In this document: in pieces, positions 1 to 11,200 of the stretch
How the letters are laid out: the number at the start of each line of letters is the position of its first letter
Position numbering within the stretch: position 1 is the stretch's first letter
NCBI RefSeq assembly: GCF_002105155.1
Contig: NW_019029034.1
Coordinates: 124,001-188,000 of the forward strand
Source: Lobosporangium transversale
Lineage: Eukaryota; Mortierellomycota; Mortierellomycetes; Mortierellales; Mortierellaceae
Direction: 5' to 3'
Length of the DNA stretch: 64,000 bases
Translations under genes and position numbers: made by a program
Notes under the pieces: model-generated
The model's input: the letters and a program-made list of their open reading frames with translations, nothing else
The model's database searches: none
Told to the model about the DNA's origin: nothing

Positions 1-1200
1 ATTTCACGGACAATCACCGATTGGATGTGTTGTACAGTCCTGTAGAGTGTTTATGAACCCTAATTATGTTTAGATGTGATTGGCAAACAATCAAACTGTG
101 CAGTATTGTGTACTCTACAAATTATATATTTATACAATACCATTCGACCGAAACTGTAACTCATGGGTAAATATTTATAACGAGCCCAAATTTCCCATGA
201 ATATCATCATCTACCCTAAAGGTCGTCCGTCGAACCTCACTTTCTCTTTTTCAAAGTCTGTATCGACTGCATTTACTATGAAACATTTTGCAGACACTTA
301 CCGCACAAGGTTATATCGCTTGATGGAACGAATAGAGTAATCCTCACTTTCAATGTCAGGCAGATCAGGATCCTGAATTGGCTTCTTATAGCCGAGGTAT
401 ATTAGAGGATTTAGCCAGGCAAAAGTTATTTGCGAATATAGGGATGACGAGTACTCTGATGATGGAAGACGAGCTATTTCGCCCTCTCTGAGTTTCTTGG
501 CCGGAGTAATAGGCTGATAAGGCCGAGTCACAAGTGAGACCCACAGCAAGAGGGCGCTGACAATCCAAGACATGCCATTCAGCTTGAGCCAAAGCGGCCA
601 TTGCATTATAGCAAGGGTGATTTGTTCCGTGGTGTACAGTCGATACGACGATAACAAAAACTCGACAACATAAAGAAGGTCCATCTGGGGGCGGATCCAG
701 AACTGAAAGGAGAGGAAAGGGTGGAGTACATGAACAAAGGATAGGCAGAGGGCATAGGACCAGGCCAAGATCTGGACGACATCACCCCAAACAGTATTCT
801 GCTCTTGATGATCATCCTCATTCCTGCCAACCTTGAGCAGTACAATTGAGAAAAGAGCGAGGCCCAGTTGAAGGGCTGAAAGACCAAGGCGTGCAAGGTT
901 GATGCTCATTCCGGAAGAGCGCTGCGCCTGGTATTGAGCCTGGACCCGTTCAATAGTTGTGGCATCGATCAAGGACGATGCAGAGATGGTAGCATCGTTG
1001 CCTTGCTGCGTCTCCTGTTCATTGTCGTCTTCCTCATATACATCGTTCAGAGAGGTGTATTGATCCAGATGAACGGGTTTCCGTGACAGGTAAAAGATAA
1101 TACAAGTCGAAGTTATGGAATACACTAATGGCAACGTCTGCTCAGCGATTCTAAATACAGGGTAAAGGTAGACGACAATGAAAAGAATAATAATAACCAT
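1..1200 (-). CDS. ABCC/MRP-type ABC transporter, N-terminal part (runs off window)
   Basis: Membrane ATP-driven exporter of the ABCC (MRP/Ycf1) type; vacuolar or plasma membrane by family knowledge. Only the N-terminus is in the window. Exon 1 (302-1200) encodes 299 residues with five to six hydrophobic segments, as in the TMD0 domain, separated by an acidic loop. The cytoplasmic signature ITFAWLNPLIYLGYKKPIQD follows near residue 260, the position of the equivalent motif before TMD1 in Ycf1. The exon ends at a GTAAGT donor. A candidate exon 2 (1-39) joins in phase after a CTACAG acceptor, less certainly. ATG 1200 is chosen because no better upstream exon was found; the first TM begins at once, so a tiny 5' exon is possible (a CACAG acceptor lies 8 nt upstream). 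A purine-rich (sense pyrimidine) leader lies at 1376-1525. No nucleotide-binding domain is visible. Confidence 0.8.
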
Positions 1201-1375
1201 GACAGGAGCTGTGAGTATTATTTACATTCTCTTTCAGTGCCACAAAATAGTCCAGGAAGGTACAGTGGATCTCATGTTCATGACATCCAAGGATTAGCTG
1301 ATGTATTCACCTACCTAATGACAAGACCCATCTCTATGCAGAATGGAAATCGTTCAGAAATGAATGAAGGGTATC

Positions 1376-1525
1376 GGAGGGGAAGAGAAAAAAAAAAAAA
1401 AAAAAAAAAAAAGAAAAAGAAAAAGAAAAAGAAAAAGATGAGCAACAGAAAAAGAAAGGAAAGAAAAAAAAAAAAAAAAAAAAAAGACCAGTCTTTTTTT
1501 ATTTGAGAGGGAGAAAGAGAGAGGA
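1376..1525 (-). promoter_or_regulatory. Pyrimidine-rich (sense) leader upstream of ABCC gene
   Basis: On the plus strand this stretch is almost pure A/G (GGGGAAGAG, AAAAAGAAAAAG repeats, GAGAGGGAGAAAGAGAGAGG), so the minus-strand gene has a C/T-rich tract 180-330 nt before its start codon. Similar tracts precede several other genes in this window. A promoter or 5' UTR role is inferred. Confidence 0.4.
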
Positions 1526-1673
1526 ATAAGCTTTTCCGGTTACTGCGGGATGTAACAACATATACGTTTAGTCCGACCCCCGATTGCGCCTTTGTCTCTA
1601 TCGAGGCTGTCCTTGAACTTTATGTGTCTCCTTTCATAAGCTAGCATGAAAACACTTGATAAAGCATCTATAC

Positions 1674-1857
1674 ATCGCCAATTTTATTTGGTCACGATAC
1701 CTTATATTTTAATCTAAAAACGATGATTGAATTGTTCTGGTGGCATCTCACTACGTGACGGACTTGCAACAATACTCGTAACAAGCGAGCCAATTGGCTG
1801 CCAATACACTCGAAAGTATTCAAAAAATATAAGGTATCGCGACCAAATGAAACGGGC
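1674..1857. mobile_element. MITE-like terminal-inverted-repeat element, copy 1
   Basis: A 184-bp unit. Left end GCCAATTTTATTTGGTCACG (from 1677) and right end (to 1857) are inverted copies over about 33 bp with roughly four mismatches; both include the core ATACCTTATATTTT on their own strand. The interior is non-coding and has its own palindrome AGCCAATTGGCT. It is flanked by TATAC at 1669-1673 and 1858-1862, a candidate target-site duplication. A second copy (63851-64000) matches with about two differences over 145 bp. No transposase is present, so it would be non-autonomous. The superfamily cannot be decided from one complete copy. Confidence 0.75.
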
Positions 1858-3025
1858 TATACTTTGCGATTGCAAGTAACAAAAAAAACCACCATCATCT
1901 TGGACGAGTAAGTCATCCTCCCTTCCTGCCATTATTCCAAACGGAGACTTTGCTTTATCCGTTTTCATCAATACACCGTTTATGGGTCCTAAGGATCCAG
2001 GACAAATGTGGTAATGTGTATATAAAAGAATGCAATTGTGTATATACAGATGTAGTTATTTGGGACTAAAGTTTGAGTTTATCTTTTAACACGCTCATTA
2101 ACTTTTAAACCTTGCAGTTCAAGGGAAGTGAACGCATCCAAGTTTGGAAATGTTGACTCTTCAGACATGATATTATATACATACAGGACTGTATAACGGA
2201 CTTTTTTAATCATTTGATTGCATGGGAAAAAGAAGAAAAGATTGTGTCCAAATGCATAGTCCAACTTGAGCGAAAAATAAAAGTTTATTTGTTTGTGTGA
2301 CCAAAAAAATGTGGATGATAAAGACATTGCAGTCAGTTAATTAATACAAATAAATGTGTATAAACATCTACCCTGGCACATGACTAGAAATGATCTTTCG
2401 TCCTACTGTCTTTGTCGGTGTTTCATAATTCATAATACAATAGAGGATGGAATCAAGCAACCTGTTCAAATGAAACATTCAATTTGTATCTACAAAGTGA
2501 ACGATGGCAGAGCTGTACATCCAATGATCCAGGTTCATTGGTTACTCTTGCTTCTTCTTTTTTTTTTTTTTTTTTTTTTTTGTTTTTTGTTATATAATAC
2601 AGTATATTTATATAAAACATGTCTTCATCTAATTCTGTTCTCATGAACGAACATTGCCCCACTTTATATTATTAATGTTCATATATTAATTTCATATATA
2701 ATATGTATAAAACGCGTGTCAACAGTTGACAATTGATGGCTAATGATAGCTCAGACAGGCATCACCTCGATATTTAAACATCCTTCATCACGTAACCGAT
2801 CAATTGGAATAGCTCTTGAACCGATAGACTGATAATGCTTTTTTTATTTTTCATTTTTTCGCTTTCGCGCGTGCACGCATCGTCACTCCTAACTGCATTC
2901 GATCTTCATCCAACGCACACACACAAAGAATTGTTGAGGTGACCTTCTCAACTCTTTCATTTTTTTTTTTTCTCCTAATCCTCAACAAAGAACTCCAATT
3001 CGATCCCTTCAAAGTTTGTCCTATC

Positions 3026-4174
3026 ATGAGTTTGACATATTTTTCACCCGTAACAAGGGTATTACTTCCTACTATTTTCGCCAACTTTTCCATACAGATT
3101 GTAGGATGGGGCATTTCAGCCGCACTCCAGACAGAAAAAGTTAAAGAAACACAGAAACAGAGGGTTTTGATTAGGACAGAACAAGATGATCAATTTTTTT
3201 TTTTACTGATCCGGAATTGATCATTCAATCTATTTTAACATCCAGATTTATGATTTGACTGGTTCAACATCCTTCCTTTTGTGTACATTTTTGTCTTTGG
3301 CCAAGCCTTTTGCCAAAAATGTGGTACAAATATTCCATCCGCGTCAAATCCTCGCCTCTGGGACAACCGTCATTTGGGCATCCTACCTTGGGCTCTTTTT
3401 GTTCAATAGAGCCCTGGCGCATGATGATAAGCGCTTCGAGAGAGTCAAGAAAACACCCAGTATATTTCTCACCTATTGGCTTATACAAAGCATCTGGGTT
3501 GGGATGACAGCATTACCAGTGTATGTATCCAATGACCTGTTGCGGGCACTTTTTTTTTTTTTTTTTATACGTGACTTATAAAGTTTTCATGTCATATCAA
3601 AACAGATACCTTACAAATTCCATCTCAAGCGAGTTTCATCCTCAACTTGGAGTAAAGGATTATGTTGGGCTGAGCATCTGGGCATTCGGCTTCACCTTTG
3701 AAGTCATTGCCAATTATCAAAAGCAGCAATGGCGCAAGAACATTGGCAAAGATTACAAACACAGTTTCATTTCCAGTGGGCTATGGTAAGTCGGGAGATC
3801 TTTCTTGTCCAATTAAAAAAAAAAAAAAAAAAAAAAAGCAACCTGCACGGACATTCACACGCTCTTTGTCATATTTTAGGTCCTTGTCAAGACACCCCAA
3901 TTATTTTGGCGAATGCATGTTATGGTTTGGAAGCCACTTGCTCTGCTCCAGCGCCTTTTCTATTGCTGTCCACAAACAAATTATGTCTCTGTGGATCTCA
4001 CGCCTCGCGATGATCAGCCCGATCTTTGTCACTTTTCTGATCACACGCGTTAGTGGAATTCCTTTGCTTGAGCGTGAGAACGACAGACGTCTCAAGGACG
4101 TTGTCGCTTACTGGAAATACAAAAAAGAAACAAGCATGTTTGTTCCTACCTGGCGTCGCTCTACAGCCTTATAA
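3026..4174 (+). CDS. DUF1295 / steroid 5-alpha-reductase-like membrane protein
   Basis: Predicted 287-residue multi-pass membrane protein of the DUF1295 family, related to 3-oxo-5-alpha-steroid 4-dehydrogenases; the substrate is unknown. Exons: 3026-3139, 3246-3520, 3606-3785, 3880-4174, summing to 864 nt in frame. Family hallmarks are EKIYDLTGST at the exon 1/2 join, KNIGKDYKHSFISSGLW, then SRHPNYFGE, the NADPH-site-like motif near the C-terminal part. Several hydrophobic helices lie between, and the C-terminal tail is basic. The first donor is weak (GTTAAA) but is the only one restoring the motif; the second (GTATGT) and third (GTAAGT) are canonical. Homopolymer runs sit in introns 2 (T) and 3 (A). 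The function is by family only; a broad lipid or sterol double-bond reductase role is the most one can say. Confidence 0.88.
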
Positions 4175-4648
4175 TGATCTGTAGTATATATATGCAATAT
4201 CATATAAAATTATGAGTCCACCAGTGGCTACTTTATGCATGAGCTTGTAAACTTTTCAATATGGTTTTGTTCCCGAAACATCCAACCAGTATGCAACCCA
4301 AAGCTTTTATCTTGAAGAATTGAAGAAGTTTAATCTCTTCAAAGAGGCACCATGCAATACATGTGCTTACTTAAAAGGCATGAAGTCGAGACATAGTTAA
4401 CTTCATATATTCTAGGTGTTGACTGATCCTCTTTAAAGTCATGAGTAGATCTGCTAACACAATCGCATCAATATTATCCTGCTTCTTGTATAATTGGTCA
4501 TCGGCAAAACTGTGCGTAAAACTTGTAAAAAAATTTGCGCCTGACAGTGATGGGATGATAATCATTGGAATTATGTGGATCGACTCTAGTCGTCGTTGCG
4601 TGTTGGTCTCACCTAACTCAGCCTCGATGCTAAGTGTTGCCTTGTAAT

Positions 4649-5355
4649 CAGAACGCTGCTCCTTGGTGGCGAGTGTCAGCTCCAAGTTTTATAACAGTTT
4701 CGGGATCACTTCCTGTTTATCTGGCTGTGTTTGTACGTGTCCTCGGTGGGCCCTTTAGCTTTGTCGAGCTTCAGCTTAGATATACACCTAGGTGCTGGGA
4801 GAACTATCGTATCCTTGAGTGTACGATTGCACTTTTAATTCCCCTATGCTGGCGCCTCGTAGTCGCTCTCTTCTTTTATATCTTCATTTCCTGCCTACTT
4901 TATCCCTACATCCTTTATCTCACTGACATGGTTTTAACGCGTCGTCAGGTTCGAGTCCCATATCATGCAAGTTGGAAAAGCTATTGTTTCCATCATCCCT
5001 GGACCGTTTTTCATCTTTCTCGAGTCAGGACAAAGAATTAATAAATATAAAAGCATATAAATATTTTAGTGTAGCATCTGATACAGGATTCAGGTTCATG
5101 AAGAGCATTGGTATTGAAAAACTGCTTTCAAACAAGTCCTCGAGACTCTTGCTGATTTTCCTTTCGACGGTACTCATGAAAGTGAGAGCAGTTTGGGTGC
5201 TATACTATATCGCATGGCTTAGTGACAGCGTATACATATGATGGAAAGCTTGGTGATTATCCACTTTTCTGTCTACATCTCCTCAGAGAGCATTGCGACA
5301 ATGCGTTGAACTGAGTGCTGCGTGGGTTCCCATTTTGCACGGCTGTGCAAGTTAA
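4649..5355 (+). CDS. Unresolved candidate multi-exon membrane protein (5' end not found)
   Basis: Four segments can be joined in one frame on the plus strand: 4649-4818, 4949-5023, 5070-5181 and 5287-5355, together 142 codons ending in TAA. The last join is strong: GTGAGA donor and a textbook pyrimidine tract ending TCCTCAG at 5286. Donors after the first two segments are weak (GTGTAC, GTCAGG). The product would have hydrophobic stretches such as VGKAIVSIIPGPFFIFL. I do not recognise it. Upstream, 4275-4400 (+) also reads like protein (for example QSFYLEELKKFNLFKEAPC). On the opposite strand, 4371-4685 is open for 104 codons but lacks an ATG or a good acceptor at its start. It could be a diverged gene, a decaying one, or a coincidence. 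Confidence 0.3.
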
Positions 5356-6537
5356 AATATGGACACAGAAAAGCCCAAAGTTTTGAGCGGAAAGAGCAAT
5401 GATCTAAATGTATGCTCCATACCATCATAGCATGCATTATATACATTGTATAGATCATATGTAGCATACGGGTAGCAATAGAAAACATTTAGATGAATAG
5501 AACCATTGGTTAATATCCTATCCTTAATGTGCAGAAAAGAGATGAGCCATGGTGCTCACAGTTTATTTTTTATTTTTTATTTTTTTATTTTATTTTTTAA
5601 GGCTCTTTTATAAACAATAGTGCCGCATTCGAGCAAAGAGACACAAGAGGAATGTCGGGTGTCAAAAGTTTTTTTTTTTTTTTTTTTTTTTGTTCTGGAA
5701 TAAAAGGAATAAAGAATAAGAGTGATTGGACCATGGAGTCTTATGGGCATGACTAGAGGTTGTGCAGCATAATTGCGGAGCAAATTCATTTGTTAGTGCA
5801 GATCCTTTGAATGAGTAAAGCATGGCTCCACATGTCTTTGTCAATACTATGCTTAATATCTTTGAGCTGGAAGTTAAAGTATGCAGGAAGGAGTAAAGGG
5901 AAAAAGGGGGGAAAATAAAATTCATACTTTGTGAATTGGATTTAGTCTTGACCACTCACCGATCGATTGAAAGTTTTTGAGTTTCAAATCTTTCTCCGTG
6001 TTGTGTTTGATTTCATTCTGCCCACGAAGATTCATAACATGGCATTCCAAAGACGTACACATGCATAATATATTAACATTGTGTATGCACACGCGGAGGA
6101 GAGATGTGAAAGGAACGAAAGGGTGTTTTTTCGAGAAAGAAAAACGAGAAAGGAGAGAAAGAGAGAAAAAAGAGATTCGAAGGTGCACAGTTCAACTTTA
6201 TTCTGTTACAATACAACTACAGCGTGTTTGTCAAGTGAGCCAATGCTGGTTAGACTGTCATTGCTTACCTGTATTTACTTGTCCATGCTCTCTACTCTTT
6301 TTTTTTTTTTTTTTTTTTTTTTTTCTATTGTTTTTTGTTAGACACTTCATCTTTTCCTTCCTCCCCCTTTTCTTTTTTCCCTCCATTAAACATCCCACAT
6401 TCTCTTCGCCATCTTTTTTTTAACCCTTCTCATTAAACATTTGCCATACTTGTCGAAACTGTAATTTCCCTTTAGTTTTCTGTTCTCCGCGTGTTCACTC
6501 TTAATTTTACCTTTATTTCTTTAAAACATTGAACAGC

Positions 6538-6568
<31 letters not shown>

Positions 6569-7266
6569 CCACACATTCATTAATTCACCATTAACTTCAT
6601 TTTTCTCTTTCTCGTTCTCATTGTCTTAGTCATCCCTATTCAGCCTTGTGCTCCGTCCAACACGTTTAAGACATATCAACAGCTTGATAATAGACACAAT
6701 TACAATACTTCATCGGCTCTGTCTTCTTTTTCTCTCTTCCCGTTGTCAATGGTAGGAACCATCCTCACAAAAACTGAAAACCTCTTCGACTGAAAGAATT
6801 AAATATTACTCAGCAACCTTCAAGCTAATTATCTGTCTGTTTGCTCTGTCCTCATTTGAATACTTTATTTCTTTGTCTCCATCTCCTCCTTATTTTTCTT
6901 CTTGGTCCTCCTTCATATCCTAAATTCATATCTCATCAACATGGGTCTTCATTACTCTCTTGACTTAACATCCCTTTGACCCTTCCACTTGTATCCCTAC
7001 TGGAACTCGTTCTAAACACTTTCCCATCTCTGTTTTCTTTATTGTTTATCGCCCCACTCCGCCTATTTGCCTCTTTGATTGCTTATTGGAAGCAGACAAG
7101 AGCAGTAACAGCTTGAGCATTCAGTGAGCACACCTTGGATAATATCTTTCATTGCACAAACATCGCCAACTCCAACCCTAACGCATGGTACCACAACCAA
7201 CCTTGGGTTGAACACGAAACAGAAGAAGCAGGCGTTACCAAAAAAAAAAAAAAAACTTGTCTCGCC
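5356..7266. other. Long spacer and leader upstream of SH3 scaffold gene
   Basis: No gene supported. T runs at about 5560-5600, 5669-5690, 6298-6324 and 6540-6568. The second half becomes strongly T/C-rich on the sense strand of the following gene. Confidence 0.6.
6285..7080 (+). promoter_or_regulatory. Pyrimidine-rich leader of SH3 scaffold gene
   Basis: Roughly 800 nt dominated by C and T on the plus strand (for example CTTCCTCCCCCTTTTC, TTTTTCTCTCTTCCC), ending about 190 nt before the chosen ATG. It is probably core promoter plus 5' UTR; the exact transcription start cannot be read. Confidence 0.4.
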
Positions 7267-8228
7267 ATGGCCTCTTCTCCTGGAAAGAATGCTGGTCCGA
7301 GACAGGAACAACAACAACAGCAGTTCAGTCATCGCCAACTCAACATTAATAATCCTAACCAACTAGAAAGCAATCATAATAAGACAGGGTACCATCTCAC
7401 TGAACAACAGGACATGGATGCCATTGTCCCCGCTTCAGATGAGAGCACTGATGAGGATGAGGAATATAACTCCTATATTCAGCAACAAGAACAACAAAAA
7501 CAAAAGCAACAAAATTTTCAAAGTGAATATGACTCAGCCGAAGATGTAGACGAGGATGGTGAGGCATATGCTGCTAGCCAATACAACCATCATCAACATC
7601 AACAACTTCAGCAAATACAACAACAATATCAGCGGCAACAGCAACAACATCTTCACGCATATCGATCACAGGCCATGAATATCCAACAATTGCTTCATCA
7701 AACTCAGTCTCAAGACCAAGATATGAGTGGCGCAGATAGCCATGAGGAAGAGGAATATTACCAGCAGAATCCTCAGCATGACCCAGATGTACAGCGTCAA
7801 ATGGATATTGACATGTTACACCAACATGATGACGATGATGATGACTTTGACGAGGAGGAAGAGGACCAAACAGATCAGGAAATGATAGACCAAGATGAAG
7901 GTTCTGAGGCAATGTCTCTGACGGAGGAGGACATTGATTTCAATCTTGTTTATGCTTTCCACACCTTTGTCGCGACACAGGAAGGGCAAGCATCGGTTGT
8001 GCGTAATGATTCACTGATGCTCCTCGAAGATACCAATGTTTATTGGTGGTTAGTTCGAGTCCTAAAGACTGGCGTCATTGGCTACATTCCTGCTGAGAAT
8101 ATTGAGGTGAGTTGTAATGAATCTCTTCCATGATTGCATCATGAGTTCAAGCCGTATTCAACTTGGTAGCGCTTGTGTTACCCCTGTTGTTTCATTACTC
8201 AATCAACTTTAGTTTATGTAAGCTTAAA

Positions 8229-8263
<35 letters not shown>

Positions 8264-11200
8264 TTAACGATGTGTGTGGTCATAGACACCATTTGAACGG
8301 TTGGCTAGACTTAATACCTACCGCAACGTACAGCTATCGGCACCCTCATCTGAATGGGGAACATTTGATGAGCATGTTCAACCGCTTGATCCAGCCATCC
8401 TTGAACAACGTGCTATAAGCAGGCGATCCGTTGCCTTCACGGCCCAGAATGAGTTCCTTGAAGCAAGTGAAACGGAATGGACAGAAGAAGATGAGGGGGA
8501 TTGGTATGAAGAAGGTGAAGAGGAGGATGAAGAAGAGGATGAAGATCTCCAGGAGTTGGAGGGTGTTGATGATGATGAAGACTATGACGAGTTTGATGAC
8601 GGGGAGACACATGACCAGGAAAATCAGTCTTCTACAAACCAGCAGGGATACGGGAATCATGTACAAAAGTCATCATTACAACTAGAGGCTGAGCGTGTTC
8701 AGCAGGAAATTTTGAACGACCAAAAAAGAATGGCAGCCATCACCGCTAGCCATCATATGGATGCTAATCAGAGGCTCAATCGTCATGGACAGCAATCATC
8801 AAAAACAGGTGACAACGAGGAGGACGGAGAGGAAGTCCAGGCGACCAACCGCTACAGAAAACCACTTTTGGATGAAGATGACCTCTTCCTTTCAAATACT
8901 GAACCACGCGTAATATCTTTAACGCCCGCCATCGCCCGAGACAATACTGTTGCACATCGCGGTTCAACACCCACTGGCAAGACTCGGACGCTACGTCTCT
9001 CTGAGGAATCGCATAAGCAACGGTCGCAATCACCTCAACAACAACAACAACAGCAGCAGCAGCAGCAGCAACACAAGGGTGTATCGGGAACATCAGGCGC
9101 TGAAGCTAGAGCAAAAGCATCTGTTAATGCTACGACCGACATTCGCACTTCAAATCTAGACTTGGAGGCCGATGGAAAAGAGAAGCAAAAGAGTCAGATC
9201 ACAGAGAGAAAGGATACTAAGCTGAATTCATTGCTCGGCAAAAATCAAATAGAACCTATGGTTGGGAAGTCAAAAACAGAATATGAAGAAGGACTATCGC
9301 CAGAGAGTGTTATTGTCAAAAAGCCAGGAAAGTTCAAGAGTCTCTTCGGTGTTGGGAAAAGCTCCAAAGACAAAGAGCGCAAAGAAAAGGAGAAGCAGGA
9401 GAAAGAGAGGCTGAAGAATCTTGCCAAGTCAGGCGCAGGCTCGTCGAGCAGTGGCAGCATTAGCAGCAACCTCTTTAGAGCACGCTCTAATTCGAATGGG
9501 TCTGTTGGCTCTTCCACCGCGGGCCCTTCACCATCAAACATCCCACAATCACCCACTGTGGACAAGTCTGAACCTCCGCCACAGGAGATCATGACTCTCC
9601 GTGTGTACCCGGGCAATGTAGACTTTGGAGCATCCATGTACAAGACTGTAGTAGTAACCCCCTCGACTCTGGCCTCGGAAGTGGCACATCAGGCCGTCTT
9701 CAAGTTCAGATTGGCTCCTGATGGCACTGTATCCACCGGAGACTTTTATCTCACTGTAAAGGGTCTTGATGGAGGTAATAAGCCAAGAGCCTCGTAGCTT
9801 GTTGTGTATACTTTTTTTTTTTTTTTTTTTTTTTTCCTGGTATCATGGAGAAACAAGCTACTAACCTACTCACCATCTTCCCTTCCTTAACAGACGAGAC
9901 TATCCTCCAAGCAACAGATAAGCCCATGGCAATTTATCAGTCTTTGACAGCACACCTGACCACACCATTACCTGCAAACCATCGCCTTTCGATCTCATCT
10001 GTCTCCTCTATGATGTCTGTCAACTCTACTGGCTCACAGACCTCCAACACAAACAATCTACAGCCATCATCGCCCATGACAGGCACTCCAGGGCGCAGAA
10101 ATTCATCTGGGAAAACTGAATCACAGCCGCGTTCGATTCGATTCTTACTCAACAAGAAGATTCGTCGTCCTGGATCGATCGCGCTCTCGACCTTGCCATC
10201 GACGCCGACGACACCCACTGCCCCTCAGGATGATCTTTTCTGGGTTAAGGTCATTTGCCAGGCACAAGACCTGCCTCAGTCCATGATATTATTGGATGGA
10301 ATGGGTTCTGCAATGGAAAAATCTGATCCACGTGTACATGGACAATCTGTGGCAACCAAGGTGGAACATTGGATCCCAATGCAAACCACATCTAATGCTG
10401 GCGATATTATTTTTAGGATGCTTGAAAAAGTCGGTATTCATGCCGGAGTTGTTGGCGGCGTTCCTGAGCATGTATTGGCGTCCAAGCGTGCTACAGTGCC
10501 TAACGGCCTTGTGATTGAGTATCAGCTAGGTCTGAAGCTAAACAGTAATACGGCAAAGAGGGTTAAAGCAGGGGAGGAAATCCCATTGCCGCCTCAAGCG
10601 CCTTTAGTCCAATGCTTTGAAGATTATCAGTTGATTCCCATCCGAAGGTCGCCAAAAGCCGACGTCGCATCGATGCCTTTGCATCCTGATTATGTATTCT
10701 TCCTTAGAAAGGCGACCAAGAGTCTTCAAGCGGAAATGCGACTTGTCCAGGAACAGCTTCAGATGAAACAACAGCAACCTAGAAATACGCCTTCACCTAT
10801 CCATTCAATCCGTTCTGGAGATTCTGACACTGCGTCTGTTGCTCAGCCAAGTCTTACCAGTAGCGTTAATGTCCTCACCAGTCCGACCTCCACTGCCTCA
10901 CAGAACCGTAACCTCAACTCTGCATCTACCGCATTAATGAACGCAAGTCGACACAACGCTGGTAATGTCATAGCATCCTCACCAGTCAAAGCCCCACGTA
11001 GAACAGACTCTGTCATTATGAGCCCTACAAGCCCACTGATCCGCGGGAACTCGTTTGACAGTAGCCCCACACCGTCGACACAACCATTGATGGCTACACA
11101 ACAGATCCAATCACCATCACAGTTATCAAGAACACCCACACCTGACCGTTTCCAGCAGCAGCAATCACACATACGTTCCTCTGGCGTCCATCAATCTTCT

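Larger units (their letters stand above)
1201..3025. other. Spacer between ABCC gene and DUF1295 gene
   Basis: No convincing gene. It holds interrupted A-rich tracts (1390-1486), the inverted-repeat element at 1674-1857, a T run at about 2560-2581 and AT-rich sequence. The open frame across 1714-1971 (minus) runs through the repeat element and is not supported as a gene. Confidence 0.6.

Noticed and set aside
1714-1971. 85-codon minus-strand ORF
   Set aside because: It spans most of the non-coding inverted-repeat element and has no recognisable content.
3698-4174. Continuous 158-codon frame across DUF1295 intron 3
   Set aside because: The frame crosses an A-run translated as poly-Lys and is only open by chance; the spliced model restores the family motif SSGLW-SLSRHPNYFGE.
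4946-4960. GGTTCGAGTCC, a perfect tRNA B-box-like sequence
   Set aside because: The flanking bases do not form a T-stem, there is no A-box or anticodon arm at the right distance, and it lies inside a coding-like segment.
5977-6423. 148-codon ORF in the SH3 upstream region
   Set aside because: Contains poly-Phe and Ser/Phe from pyrimidine-rich leader sequence; no protein-like composition.
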